Shown here piece after piece: positions 29,734 to 37,448 of a stretch of DNA of 37,448 nt. This DNA comes from Clostridia bacterium (GTDB taxonomy: Bacteria; Bacillota; Clostridia; Oscillospirales; CAG-272), in assembly GCA_017507905.1 (NCBI GenBank), contig JAFWAA010000050.1, positions 1 through 37,448 of the forward strand, read 5' to 3'. How positions within the stretch are numbered: position 1 is the stretch's first letter; each line of letters starts with the position of its first letter. Below the pieces are notes generated by a model. The model had not been told where the DNA came from. It saw only the letters and a list, made by a program, of their open reading frames with translations, and did no database searches. The position numbers were made by a program, and so were the translations under genes.

Positions 29734-32205
29734 ATGAAAAAGCTTCTCGTATCTCTCATGGCTCTCGTTCTTTGCCTCACCTGCTTCGCTGCTTGTACCC
29801 CCGAGCAGCCCCAGGAGCCCGGAACTGAGGTAACCTACGACGCAGCCGCCGCAGCAGCCTACGTCTTTAACCTGTATAAGGACAAGGGCCCCGTCACCGC
29901 AGCAGACTTTGACGTTACCGCAAAGGTACAGGTCGCCGGCGTTTCCTACGACGTTGAGTGGACCGCTACCGAGGGTGTTACCATCGACAAGAAGGATGAC
30001 AACACCTACACCGTCAACGTAAACGAGGAGTCCCCCGAGGAACTCGCTTACACGCTGACCGCTACCGTTAAGGCCGCAGACGGCACCAGCGCAACCAAGG
30101 CATTCAACTTCACCGTTCCCAAGTACAACCTCACCAGCTTTGAGGATTACATGGCAGCTGCCGAGAACGACAACGTTGTTGTTAAGGGTATCGTTGTTGC
30201 CATCAACTCCAAGGCAGCAGGCAACAAGTACAACCACCTCTTCCTCGCAGATCTGCAGGGCAAGGGCGGCTATTACTGCTACAGCCTGACGCAGGATCCC
30301 GTTGCTGATCTCGGCATCGAGATCGGTATGACCGTTGAGGTTGCAGGACCTGTCGTTCCTTACTCCGGCATGCAGGAGATCAAGGGCGGTTCCGCAAGAA
30401 TCGTTGACTCCACCAAGAAGGACGTTACCGTTCTCGACATCACCGAGAAGTTCGTTGCCGGTGAGTCTCTGGCAAACTACGTTGGTCTCCCCGTAACCAT
30501 CAAGGGCGTTGAGATCAAGGGCCAGGAGCTGGAAAAGGACACCTCCCAGTACCTCAACTTTGAGCTTGCAGGCAAGACCTCTTACATCCGCACCTACGTG
30601 ACCGACTTCCCGACCACTCTTCCCGTAGATCAGAAGGGCACGATCGATGCTGCTCACGCAGAGAAGTTTGGCTACAAGGCAAACGTTACCGGTATCCTGG
30701 TGCTCTACAACAGCAATCCTTACCTCATTCCGATGAGCGTTGATTGCTTCGAGTACCTCGAGAAGGTTGAGAAGACCCCCGCACAGAAGATCGCTGATAC
30801 TCTTGGCGAGCTTTCTCTGCCCGTAGCCTTCAACAAGGATGCCGTCGTTGATCTTCCTGCCGCAGGCGCAGCTTACACCGACGTTCTCCTTGCTTGGGCC
30901 TCCAACAACGAGGCTGCTGTGATCGCTGATGGCAAGCTGACCATCACCGTTCCCGACACCGCAGTTGAGGTTACCATCACCGTTACTGCTACCTGCGGTG
31001 AGGCTACCGAGACCAAGACCTTCACCATCACCCTGACCAAGCTGGTCGATCCCAACACCTACCTTGAGATTCCTCAGGCAAATGAGATCGGCGTTCTGAT
31101 GGGTCACAACACCTACACCGATGGCAAGTACTTCGTGACCGGTGAGATCACCGAGATCAAGAACGAGACCTACGGCAACCTGTACATCAAGAATGCAAAC
31201 GGCGACACCTTCTACGTCTACGGTCTGTACTCTGCAGACGGTGCAACCCGTTTCGATGCTATGGCTACCAAGCCCGCAGTTGGCGACACCATCACCGTTT
31301 ACGGTGTTCTGGGTCAGTACAACGGCAACGCACAGATGAAGAACGGTTGGCTCGTCAGCCAGCTGCCTGCAGCAAACGCTGAGATCGCTCTGCCCGGTGC
31401 AAACGCGATCGGTCTGGCACAGGGCCACAACAAGTACACCACGGATAAGTACACGGTCGTTGGCGTGATCACCGAGATCGCTAACACGAAGTACGGTAAC
31501 GTTTACATTCAGGACGAGAAGGGCAACACCTTCTACATCTACGGTCTGTACTCTGCAGACGGCGCAACCCGCTTTGACGCTCTTGAGACCCAGCCCGCAG
31601 TTGGTGACACCATCACCGTGCTTGGTGTTCTCGGCCAGTACAACGGCGGCGCACAGATGAAGAACGGCTGGATCACCGCTCACACCCCCGCTGCTCCTGA
31701 GGGTGGCGAAGGTGGCGAAGGTGGCGAAGGCGGCGAAGGCGGCGAAGGCGGTGAGACTCCTGCCGGTGACGCTCTGGCAACCTTCACCTTCGGTGAGAAC
31801 GGCGAGGCTAAGCATGTTGACGGCCAGGATCTTGGCGCTGAGTATCAGTACACCGCAGGCGAGTACACCCTCGATCTGACCGGCATGAGCAAGGTCTTCG
31901 GTCCTGCTTTCGATGCAACGGGCAACTCCTGCCTCAAGCTCGGTACCGGCAGCGCAACCGCAACCCTTTCCTTCACCGTTGCTGATGGTGTGAACAAGGT
32001 TGTCATTCGCGTTGCTGCTTACAAGGCAAACGCTGCGAAGGTAACCGTGAACGGAACCGAGTACGACATTTCTGCAAACAAGTCCAACGAGGGCTCTTAC
32101 TATGAGATCACCGTTGATACTTCTGCTACCAAGACGGTTACTCTGGCAACCGTTTCCGGTGCTGGCAGAGCCATGATCGATTCCATCGCATACTACGCAA
32201 ACTAA
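29734..32205 (+). CDS. Large multi-domain lipoprotein with Ig-like and OB-fold-like repeats
   Basis: An 823-residue surface lipoprotein (lipobox FAAC, Cys21). Apparent domains: an Ig-like region 32-129; OB-like region 132-340; a second Ig-like region 347-435 (with ITVTATCGEATETKTFTITL); two close repeats at about 441-545 and 548-651, offset by exactly 107 residues and sharing YGLYSADGATRFDA and QMKNGW; a glycine-glutamate linker 656-674; and a beta-rich C-terminal domain 678-823. The repeats resemble OB-fold nucleic-acid-binding domains found in secreted nucleases; no catalytic motif is visible. AAGGAG precedes ATG 29734. Codon choice (many GTT, GCT, GCA) resembles gap more than its neighbours and suggests high expression. 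Exact family not recognised. Confidence 0.82.
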   Translation: MKKLLVSLMALVLCLTCFAACTPEQPQEPGTEVTYDAAAAAAYVFNLYKDKGPVTAADFDVTAKVQVAGVSYDVEWTATEGVTIDKKDDNTYTVNVNEESPEELAYTLTATVKAADGTSATKAFNFTVPKYNLTSFEDYMAAAENDNVVVKGIVVAINSKAAGNKYNHLFLADLQGKGGYYCYSLTQDPVADLGIEIGMTVEVAGPVVPYSGMQEIKGGSARIVDSTKKDVTVLDITEKFVAGESLANYVGLPVTIKGVEIKGQELEKDTSQYLNFELAGKTSYIRTYVTDFPTTLPVDQKGTIDAAHAEKFGYKANVTGILVLYNSNPYLIPMSVDCFEYLEKVEKTPAQKIADTLGELSLPVAFNKDAVVDLPAAGAAYTDVLLAWASNNEAAVIADGKLTITVPDTAVEVTITVTATCGEATETKTFTITLTKLVDPNTYLEIPQANEIGVLMGHNTYTDGKYFVTGEITEIKNETYGNLYIKNANGDTFYVYGLYSADGATRFDAMATKPAVGDTITVYGVLGQYNGNAQMKNGWLVSQLPAANAEIALPGANAIGLAQGHNKYTTDKYTVVGVITEIANTKYGNVYIQDEKGNTFYIYGLYSADGATRFDALETQPAVGDTITVLGVLGQYNGGAQMKNGWITAHTPAAPEGGEGGEGGEGGEGGEGGETPAGDALATFTFGENGEAKHVDGQDLGAEYQYTAGEYTLDLTGMSKVFGPAFDATGNSCLKLGTGSATATLSFTVADGVNKVVIRVAAYKANAAKVTVNGTEYDISANKSNEGSYYEITVDTSATKTVTLATVSGAGRAMIDSIAYYAN
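31702..31755 (+). repeat. Six 9-bp tandem units encoding the GGE linker
   Basis: Three GGTGGCGAA units are followed by two GGCGGCGAA and one GGCGGTGAG, all in frame. Copy-number change would lengthen or shorten the linker before the C-terminal domain without breaking the frame. Confidence 0.92.
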
Positions 32206-32224
32206 TTTTCGGCAAAGCCCGAAA

Positions 32225-32264
32225 GGGGCTCCCACCGCATCATGCGGTGGGAGCCCCCTTTTTT
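32225..32264 (+). terminator. Intrinsic terminator of the transporter-nuclease run
   Basis: A 15-bp perfect stem, 32225-32239 with 32243-32257, around a three-base loop, followed by C and six T. It is the only strong terminator after 22753 on this strand up to here, which supports one long transcript. Confidence 0.95.
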
Positions 32265-32313
32265 CGTTAGTTGTTTTTCAAAGGCGTGGCAAAGGCTTTT
32301 CCTTGAAAAAGCG

Positions 32314-32799
32314 TTAGCCCTCAAAGCCGTGCACAAATCCGGAAACGTCCGCGGAGCAAACGTCTCCGCCGATCACGCGGTTGCGGTAGACCAGAACGTT
32401 GGCATAGACCGTTCCCTCGTAGTCCTTATAATTGGTGATGGCAAAGGTGTAGCGCGTCACGTCCTTTCCCTTGTAGCGGGAGAGGTTGAGGCCCTGCTCC
32501 TTTTGCAGCTCGTTGTAGGCGGCGTAGACCTTGTCAAACTCGGTCGGCACGGTCACGGTCTTGACCTCCACGGGAGAGGCGTCGGTCTGCCAGCCGAACT
32601 GGGCGAGAAAGGCGACCACGTCCTCGGCCGTTTTGACCTTGTCGTAGGAATAGCTTGTTGAGTCCCCCTTGGCTCCCGCCGTCTGGGAGGAGATGGCGTA
32701 GGTGGGGACGAATGCGATCAGGGTGATCAGCACGGTGAGTGCAACGCAGATCACGCCAACCAGCTTTACGGTGCTAGCACGCAGGGAATAGATAAACAT
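32314..32799 (-). CDS. DUF4830 domain membrane-anchored protein
   Basis: A 161-residue protein with one N-terminal membrane segment (VKLVGVICVALTVLITLIAFVP) and an outside DUF4830 domain. The domain shows FLAQFGWQTDASPVEVKTVTVPTEFDKVYAAYNELQ, then LSRYKGKDVTRYTFAITNY and ends YRNRVIGGDVCSADVSGFVHGF. Function unknown. The start is ATG 32799, because GGAGG lies seven bases upstream and itself encodes part of the six extra residues that a start at 32817 would add. It follows rodA by 53 bases on the same strand. Confidence 0.85.
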   Translation of the reverse strand: MFIYSLRASTVKLVGVICVALTVLITLIAFVPTYAISSQTAGAKGDSTSYSYDKVKTAEDVVAFLAQFGWQTDASPVEVKTVTVPTEFDKVYAAYNELQKEQGLNLSRYKGKDVTRYTFAITNYKDYEGTVYANVLVYRNRVIGGDVCSADVSGFVHGFEG

Positions 32800-32833
32800 A
32801 GAGCGCCTCCGATCCATATATTCTGGTGCAATA

Positions 32834-32865
32834 TATGAATCCGCAAGGCGCTTTATGAATCCGCA
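32834..32865. repeat. 12-bp direct repeat of the rodA gene end
   Basis: TATGAATCCGCA occurs at 32834-32845 and 32854-32865, a 20-bp period. The second copy contains the last sense codons and part of the stop of rodA on the minus strand, so this is a short duplication of the gene's 3' end. Confidence 0.8.
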
Positions 32866-34025
32866 GAGGAAATATCGATATCAAAATTGCCGGGCGTTAC
32901 CGCGGCGCGCACCGATCGGGAGTGCGAATACACGTTGTGCAAAAGACCAAACATCATGTAGATGGCCAGCATTGAGGAGCCTCCGCAGGAGAGGAAGGGA
33001 AGCGTGATGCCGATCACGGGGAGCATACCGAAGCACATTCCCACGTTGAGCAGGATCTGCACTACCAGCATCGCTCCGATGCCCACGCAGATCAGTCCTC
33101 CAAAGTCGGAGCGGGCGGCCATGCGCGCGATCATAAAGATGCGCACCACCATGACCATAAAGAGGATCAGCACAATCGACCCGCCAAGGTAGCCGAATTT
33201 TTCACAGACCGTGGCAAAGATAAAGTCGGTGTGCGAGGCGGGAAGGATCTCGTAGTAGCCTCCCGTCATCAGTCCCACGCCAAAGAATCCGCCTGCGGCA
33301 ATGGCCTGTCGGCTGAGCAGGGGCTGCATTCCCTTGCCCAACGGGTCAAGCTCGGGCTTAAATCCGATGATGATGCGCTGCTGCTGGTATTCGGCCAGAT
33401 GCTCCCAGAGGAAGGGGGCGAGCAGAAGGAGCAGCAGGACTGCGGCGCCAAAGTAGCCCGGGTGCAGGCCTGCGCAAAAGAGCATCAGTGCCAGAATGCC
33501 CATGTAGATCAAGGCAACGCCAAGGTCTCCCGAGAGCAGGATCGGCCCCACGATCAGGAGGGCGTGTCCCAAGAGGGGGAGGAGCGTGAGCGGATGGTTG
33601 ATCCTCTCCTGCACCGAAAAGAGGTGCTTGGAGAAGGTGCAGATGAAGGTGAATTTGACGAACTCCGAGGGCTGGATCATCATGCCGATAATGGGAATGC
33701 GGAGCCAGCTGCGGTTGGAGGTCTCCATATTGGCGCCGCTCTCGCCAAAGAGCAGGGTCAGCAGGAGGAGCAGCACCGAGCCGATCAGCATGGGGAGCCA
33801 GAGCTTGTCCACCAGCGTGCGATAGTCCACGAAGGCGATCAAGAGCGTCACGGCAAGCCCCAGGAAGAAGATAAAGACCTGCATCTTTAGCTTGGACATT
33901 CCAAAATTGTCTACCGCGCCAAAGACCGTGACGATGCTGATCAGGGAGAGAAGCGTTGCACAGGTAAACAGCACGGGGTCGAGGTTGCGAATGACCGATT
34001 TACAGAGGTTCCACGCCTTTTCCAT
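32853..34025 (-). CDS. rodA: SEDS peptidoglycan polymerase, RodA/FtsW family
   Basis: A 390-residue polytopic protein of the shape, elongation, division and sporulation family, which polymerises lipid II into glycan strands together with a class B penicillin-binding protein. Family blocks are NRSWLRIPIIGMMIQPSEFVKF, LSGDLGVALIYMGI, the HTDFIFATVCEKFGYLGG segment and the C-terminal GMLPVIGITLPFLSCGGSS. RodA is preferred over FtsW by overall form, but the choice is not certain. The start is ATG 34025 with AAAGGAG upstream. An 86-residue in-frame extension to 34283 crosses the proS terminator and repeats and is rejected. Confidence 0.92.
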   Translation of the reverse strand: MEKAWNLCKSVIRNLDPVLFTCATLLSLISIVTVFGAVDNFGMSKLKMQVFIFFLGLAVTLLIAFVDYRTLVDKLWLPMLIGSVLLLLLTLLFGESGANMETSNRSWLRIPIIGMMIQPSEFVKFTFICTFSKHLFSVQERINHPLTLLPLLGHALLIVGPILLSGDLGVALIYMGILALMLFCAGLHPGYFGAAVLLLLLLAPFLWEHLAEYQQQRIIIGFKPELDPLGKGMQPLLSRQAIAAGGFFGVGLMTGGYYEILPASHTDFIFATVCEKFGYLGGSIVLILFMVMVVRIFMIARMAARSDFGGLICVGIGAMLVVQILLNVGMCFGMLPVIGITLPFLSCGGSSMLAIYMMFGLLHNVYSHSRSVRAAVTPGNFDIDISSADS

Positions 34026-34104
34026 AGGCACGCTCCTTTCCTTAAAGATGTATTTTTGGAAAACGCAGGGAAACGTCCTTCCCGAAAAAAGATCGTTTTG
34101 GAAA

Positions 34105-34195
34105 AAAAGAGGGGAAGTTTTTCCAAGGGATAGCTTAGATAAAAGAGGGGAAGTTTTTTTCAAAAAGGGAAATTTGGAAAAAAGAGGGGAAGCTT
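34105..34195. repeat. Three degenerate copies of a terminator arm upstream of rodA
   Basis: AAAAGAGGGGAAGTTTTT occurs at 34105-34122 and 34141-34158, and a close form, AAAAGAGGGGAAGCTT, at 34180-34195. Periods are 36 and 39 bp. The third is the tail and one arm of the proS terminator; the other two lack the matching arm. They fill the rodA leader, in which I find no clear promoter. Confidence 0.82.
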
Positions 34196-34216
34196 CGGTT
34201 GCGGAAGCTCCCCCTC
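34176..34216 (-). terminator. Intrinsic terminator of proS
   Basis: Arms 34184-34196 and 34204-34216 pair over 12 bp with one A-C mismatch, loop of seven, then on the minus strand six T. Confidence 0.9.
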
Positions 34217-34225
34217 GTTTTTTGG

Positions 34226-35668
34226 TTAATACTGTCTGCCCCAGATGACCATGTGGCGAGCGGGCTTGCCACAGCAGGCGCAAACGTCCGAGAGATGATC
34301 CTCAACGAAGGGAATGCAACGGGACTTGATGCCGCCGGTGATCTCCTTGATCTCCTCCTCGCAGGCCGTCTCGCCGCACCACATTGCCTTAATGTAGCCC
34401 GAACGGGTGTTTGCCAGCTCGAGGAATTCCTCTCTGGAGTGTGCCTCGTAGGTGCGGTTGGTGCGGTTTTCGAGCGCGCGCTGATAGAGCTCGTCATGCA
34501 CTCTCTGCAGAGCCTTCTCGACCTCCTCTGCAAGGTTGTCGAGGGAAACGAAGGTTTTCTCACGCGTGACGCGGCTGACCAGGACGCAGGAATTGTTCTC
34601 GATGTCGCGCGGACCGATCTCCAGACGGAGCGGCACGCCCTGCATCTCGTACTGGCTGAACTTCCAGCCGGTGGAGTTCTCGCTGTCGTCCAGCTTTACG
34701 CGGAAGCGCTTGGAAAGCTCGCGCTTGATCTCTCCCGCCTTCTCGAGAACGCCCTCCTTGTGCTGGGCAACGGGAATGATGGCCAGCTGAATGGGCGCGA
34801 TGCGGGGAGGAAGGATCAGACCGTTGTCGTCGCCGTGCGTCATGATGATGGCGCCGATCATACGGGTGGAAACGCCCCAGGAGGTCTGGTGCGGATATTT
34901 CTGGGTGTTGTCGCGCGCGGTGAAGGTGATGTCAAAGGCCTTGGCAAAGCCGTCACCAAAGTAGTGCGTGGTGCCGCCCTGCAGAGCCACGCCGTTGTGC
35001 ATCATGGGCTCAATGGTGTAGGTCTCCTCGGCGCCGGCGAATTTCTCCTTCTCGGTCTTGCGTCCCGTATAGGCGGGAATGGCCAGCGACTCGGCGTAGA
35101 AGTCCTCGTAGACCTTCAGCATACGCAGGGTCTCCTCGCGTGCCTCCTCGGGCGTCTCGTGCATGGTGTGTCCCTCCTGCCAGAGGAACTCGGAGGTGCG
35201 CAGGAAGGGACGGGTGGTCTTCTCCCAGCGAACCACGTTACACCACTGGTTATAGAGCTTGGGCAGGTCGCGGTAGGACTGAATGATGTTGCGGAAATGC
35301 TCACAGAAGAGCGTTTCGGAGGTGGGGCGCACGCACAGACGCTCGGAGAGCTTGTTCTCGCCGCCCACCGTTACCCACGCGCACTCGGGGGCAAAGCCCT
35401 CCACGTGGTCCTTCTCCTTTTGCAGGAGGCTCTCGGGGATAAACATGGGCATATAGACGTTTTCGTGTCCCAGCTCCTTAAAGCGGGCGTCCAGATCCTT
35501 CTGGATATTCTCCCAGATGGCGTAGCCGTAGGGGCGAATGATCATGCAGCCCTTTACGCCGGAGTAATCCACCAGCTCCGCCTTTTTCACGACGTCGGTG
35601 TACCACTGTGCAAAATCCACGTCCATGGACGTGATCTGCTCTACCATTTTTGCATTGTTCTTTGCCAT
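34226..35668 (-). CDS. proS: Prolyl-tRNA synthetase, archaeal/eukaryal-type short form
   Basis: A 480-residue class II prolyl-tRNA synthetase of the type found in archaea, eukaryotes and some Firmicutes. It lacks the INS editing domain that sits between motifs 2 and 3 in the longer bacterial form. Motif 2 region [26 protein letters not shown] and [12 protein letters not shown] are intact. The C-terminal extension carries four cysteines (CGETAC and CACC) that form the zinc site of this type, and it ends WGRQY, the usual tyrosine end. Start ATG 35668. No T-box is present in the leader (about 60 nt). It is transcribed from its own perfect consensus promoter. Confidence 0.97.
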   Translation of the reverse strand: MAKNNAKMVEQITSMDVDFAQWYTDVVKKAELVDYSGVKGCMIIRPYGYAIWENIQKDLDARFKELGHENVYMPMFIPESLLQKEKDHVEGFAPECAWVTVGGENKLSERLCVRPTSETLFCEHFRNIIQSYRDLPKLYNQWCNVVRWEKTTRPFLRTSEFLWQEGHTMHETPEEAREETLRMLKVYEDFYAESLAIPAYTGRKTEKEKFAGAEETYTIEPMMHNGVALQGGTTHYFGDGFAKAFDITFTARDNTQKYPHQTSWGVSTRMIGAIIMTHGDDNGLILPPRIAPIQLAIIPVAQHKEGVLEKAGEIKRELSKRFRVKLDDSENSTGWKFSQYEMQGVPLRLEIGPRDIENNSCVLVSRVTREKTFVSLDNLAEEVEKALQRVHDELYQRALENRTNRTYEAHSREEFLELANTRSGYIKAMWCGETACEEEIKEITGGIKSRCIPFVEDHLSDVCACCGKPARHMVIWGRQY

Positions 35669-35731
35669 AACAAACCTCTTCTTTGTCTTCGCGGAGATGT
35701 CCGCATAAAAGCATAATATTACACAATACTA

Positions 35732-35760
35732 ATTATAGCGCAAGGATGCGGAATTGTCAA
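35732..35760 (-). promoter_or_regulatory. Perfect consensus sigma-A promoter of proS
   Basis: Read on the minus strand: TTGACA (35760-35755), 17 bp, TATAAT (35737-35732). The start of the tagA-like gene on the other strand is only 29 bases from the -35 element. Confidence 0.93.
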
Positions 35761-35788
35761 GATTTTTTTGGAAAACGGAGGACAAGAG

Positions 35789-36499
35789 ATGCAGGAGATC
35801 TATCTTTGCGGCGTGCGGATCGACGTTCTCTGCCGCTCGGAGGCGGTCGGGAGGGCTCTCGGGAGCGAAAAACGCCCCTGCAGGGTGGTCACGCCGAACG
35901 CTCTGATGCTGGAGTCCTGCCGTCGGGACGCGCATCTGCGGGAGCTGCTCTGCCGTGCGGAGCTTTCCCTGCCCGACGGGGCGGGGGTGCTTTTGCGCGC
36001 GCGCAGACAGGGAACGCCTCTGCCCGAGCGGATCGCGGGCATCTCCTTTGGCGAGGATCTGTTGGCCGAGGCGGAACGGCAGGGGCTGCGCGTCTTCCTG
36101 CTTGGCGGACGGGAGGGGGTGTCGATCCGCGCGGCCGAGCGCCTTCTGCAGAAGCACCCGCGCCTGCAGATCTCGGGAATGCAGCACGGCTATTTTGATC
36201 GGACGGGAGAGGAAAACGCCGCCCTTCTTTCGCGCATCCAACAGGCGCGGACCGACGTGCTGATCGTTTGCCTCGGCTTTCCCCTGCAGGAGGAATGGAT
36301 CATGGAGAACACGGAGGCACTCTCCTCGGTGCGCGTGGTGGCGGCGCTTGGGGGAAGCCTTGACGTCTGGGCGGGAAGGGTCAGGCGCGCCCCGCGTCCT
36401 CTGCAGCGCATGGGGCTGGAATGGGCCTGGCGCATGGCGATGGAGCCACGCCGCCTGCGCGATCTGCCAAGGCTTTTGCGCACGCTCTTGCGGTCCTGA
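35789..36499 (+). CDS. WecG/TagA/CpsF family glycosyltransferase
   Basis: A 236-residue GT26-family transferase. Members add N-acetylmannosamine or similar sugars from UDP-sugars to lipid-linked intermediates of teichoic acid or surface polysaccharides. Visible signatures are VVTPNALMLESC, the LPDGAGVLLRAR stretch (the conserved DG), VFLLGGREGVSIRAAERL and CLGFPLQEEWI, matching the G-x-P-x-QE-x-W pattern, then ALGGSLDVWAGRVRRAPRPLQRMGLEWAWR. The start is ATG 35789 with CGGAGG eight bases upstream; the upstream TTG 35768 is discarded. Its own promoter is not clear. The acceptor lipid and pathway are not given by the neighbours. Confidence 0.92.
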   Translation: MQEIYLCGVRIDVLCRSEAVGRALGSEKRPCRVVTPNALMLESCRRDAHLRELLCRAELSLPDGAGVLLRARRQGTPLPERIAGISFGEDLLAEAERQGLRVFLLGGREGVSIRAAERLLQKHPRLQISGMQHGYFDRTGEENAALLSRIQQARTDVLIVCLGFPLQEEWIMENTEALSSVRVVAALGGSLDVWAGRVRRAPRPLQRMGLEWAWRMAMEPRRLRDLPRLLRTLLRS

Positions 36500-36519
36500 G
36501 GGGGGCGCGTGAGGGGAAG

Positions 36520-36552
36520 GGCGTTTGCTTTTGCGAACGCCTTTTCTTCTTC
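36520..36552 (+). terminator. Intrinsic terminator of the TagA-like gene
   Basis: Arms GGCGTTTGC (36520-36528) and GCGAACGCC (36533-36541), 9 bp with one G-U, followed by TTTTCTTCTT. Confidence 0.88.
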
Positions 36553-36632
36553 GCAAAATGCACACAGAGGCCGACTTTTTGGAAAAAGAATATATAGAAT
36601 GTTACAAAATTGATAAATTTTCGGCAAACCCC

Positions 36633-36661
36633 TTGTATATTTGGGAAAAGTGAGGTAAAAT
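36633..36661 (+). promoter_or_regulatory. Probable sigma-A promoter of gap
   Basis: TTGTAT (36633-36638), 17 bp, TAAAAT (36656-36661). It predicts a leader of about 65 nt that begins just before the inverted repeat at 36673. Confidence 0.68.
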
Positions 36662-36672
36662 ATACAATGTAT

Positions 36673-36690
36673 GGAAAGGTCCACCTTTCC
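36673..36690 (+). promoter_or_regulatory. Inverted repeat at the 5' end of the gap leader
   Basis: GGAAAGGT (36673-36680) and ACCTTTCC (36683-36690) are perfect complements around CC. Given the promoter above, it sits at about +5 to +22. It could be an operator for a central-carbon repressor or a 5' hairpin that protects the mRNA. Confidence 0.6.
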
Positions 36691-36732
36691 GATCAAGACA
36701 ACAAATAAATTATAAAACGGAGGATCATTCCA

Positions 36733-37448
36733 ATGGCAAACGTAAAAGTTGCGATCAACGGCTTTGGCCGCATTGGCCGTCTGGCATTCCGTCAGATGTT
36801 CGGCGCAAAGGGCTACCAGGTAGTTGCGATCAACGACCTCACCCAGCCTTCCATGCTGGCTCACCTGCTCAAGTACGACTCTGCACAGGGCAGATACAAC
36901 CACGAGGTTTCCGCAAATGACGAGGAGGGCACCATCACCGTCGACGGCAAGACCATCAAGATCTATGCCGAGAAGGACGCTGCTAACCTTCCTTGGAAGA
37001 AGCTGAAGATCGACGTTGTTCTCGAGTGCACCGGCTTCTACACCTCTAAGGCAAAGTCCATGGCTCACATCAACGCAGGCGCAAAGAAGTGCGTTATCTC
37101 CGCACCCGCAGGCAGCGATCTGAAGACCATTGTTTACTCTGTAAACGAAGGCACTCTGACCGCTGACGATCAGATCATCTCTGCTGCATCCTGCACCACA
37201 AACTGCCTCGCTCCCATGGCAAAGGCTCTCAACGATTACGCTCCCATCCAATCCGGTATCATGACCACCGTTCATGCTTTCACCGGTGACCAGATGGTTC
37301 TCGACGGCCCCCACAGAAAGGGTGACCTCCGCCGCGCTCGCGCTGCAGCTGTAAACATCGTTCCCAACTCCACCGGCGCTGCAAAGGCAATCGGTCTCGT
37401 TATTCCCGAACTCAACGGCAAGCTCATCGGCTCCGCACAACGCGTTCC
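36733..37448 (+). CDS. gap: Glyceraldehyde-3-phosphate dehydrogenase, N-terminal part
   Basis: The first 238 codons of GAPDH, which oxidises glyceraldehyde 3-phosphate to 1,3-bisphosphoglycerate with NAD in glycolysis; the gene runs off the window. The N-terminal Rossmann motif [13 protein letters not shown] (residues 8-20) and the active-site [12 protein letters not shown] with catalytic C154 are present, as is the [10 protein letters not shown] block. ATG 36733 follows CGGAGG. Codon use favours GCA, GTT and GCT, as expected for a highly expressed gene. Confidence 0.98.
   Translation, partial: MANVKVAINGFGRIGRLAFRQMFGAKGYQVVAINDLTQPSMLAHLLKYDSAQGRYNHEVSANDEEGTITVDGKTIKIYAEKDAANLPWKKLKIDVVLECTGFYTSKAKSMAHINAGAKKCVISAPAGSDLKTIVYSVNEGTLTADDQIISAASCTTNCLAPMAKALNDYAPIQSGIMTTVHAFTGDQMVLDGPHRKGDLRRARAAAVNIVPNSTGAAKAIGLVIPELNGKLIGSAQRV

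Noticed and set aside
29674..32235. Minus-strand frame opposite the OB-fold lipoprotein
   Set aside because: It covers a real lipoprotein gene including its terminator and has no start signals or motifs.
34026..34283. N-terminal extension of RodA by 86 residues
   Set aside because: It is read through the proS terminator and the degenerate repeats, which explain its repeated KTSPL motif. ATG 34025 has a good ribosome binding site.
36190..37440. Long minus-strand frame opposite gap and the TagA-like gene
   Set aside because: It spans the end of one real gene, a terminator, a promoter and the first two thirds of gap.

Overview
The window is about 37 kb of a moderately GC-rich Clostridia-type (Firmicutes) chromosome, probably from an uncultured gut anaerobe. 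This rests on gene content and signals: dimeric-type glycyl-tRNA synthetase, a short prolyl-tRNA synthetase without editing insertion, paired M16 proteins of the YfmF/YfmH type, DUF512, DUF1934 and DUF4830 families, strong AGGAGG-type ribosome binding sites, lipobox lipoproteins, and many sigma-A promoters, nearly all with an exact 17-bp spacer. The genus cannot be named from the sequence. No rRNA, tRNA, CRISPR array, integrase or transposase was seen.

Layout. 1-4932: 3' part of rpoB, then rpoC and a strong terminator. 4937-7087: a flavin reductase-like gene (+) converging on cinA/pncC (-) and an mscS channel (-) with its own promoter. 7166-11805: a minus-strand run DUF512 radical SAM, der, obgE, ppa from one promoter. 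11879-16592: a plus-strand run of two M16 proteins, lgt and folD. 16602-18610: glyS and a Dabb-domain gene (both -), separated by three perfect 41-bp tandem copies of the Dabb gene's 3' end. 18652-20640: DUF2079 membrane protein (+). 20685-22753: tcdA (-), divergent from a NUDIX hydrolase and a DUF1934 gene (+). 22825-32264: an RDD membrane protein, a CUT1-type ABC transporter (ATPase, two permeases, lipoprotein binding protein), a lipoprotein with a complete staphylococcal-nuclease active site plus OB-fold domains, and an 823-residue lipoprotein with several OB-fold-like and Ig-like domains. 32314-35760: DUF4830, rodA-type SEDS protein and proS (all -). 35789-36552: a TagA/WecG-family glycosyltransferase (+). 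36633-end: the 5' two thirds of gap (GAPDH).

Most of the window is housekeeping: transcription, ribosome-assembly GTPases, tRNA charging and modification, lipoprotein maturation, one-carbon metabolism, glycolysis and envelope synthesis. The accessory-looking part is 22.8-32.3 kb. There a surface nuclease and a multi-OB lipoprotein follow directly after a CUT1 ABC importer, with no convincing terminator between them. My main hypothesis is a surface nucleic-acid (or phosphodiester) capture, cleavage and uptake locus. Each protein is recognisable, but the combination and its function are inferred. Other points of interest are short duplications at gene ends, a possible attenuator ahead of the RDD gene, an ambiguous rpoC start, and an 18-bp inverted repeat in the gap leader.
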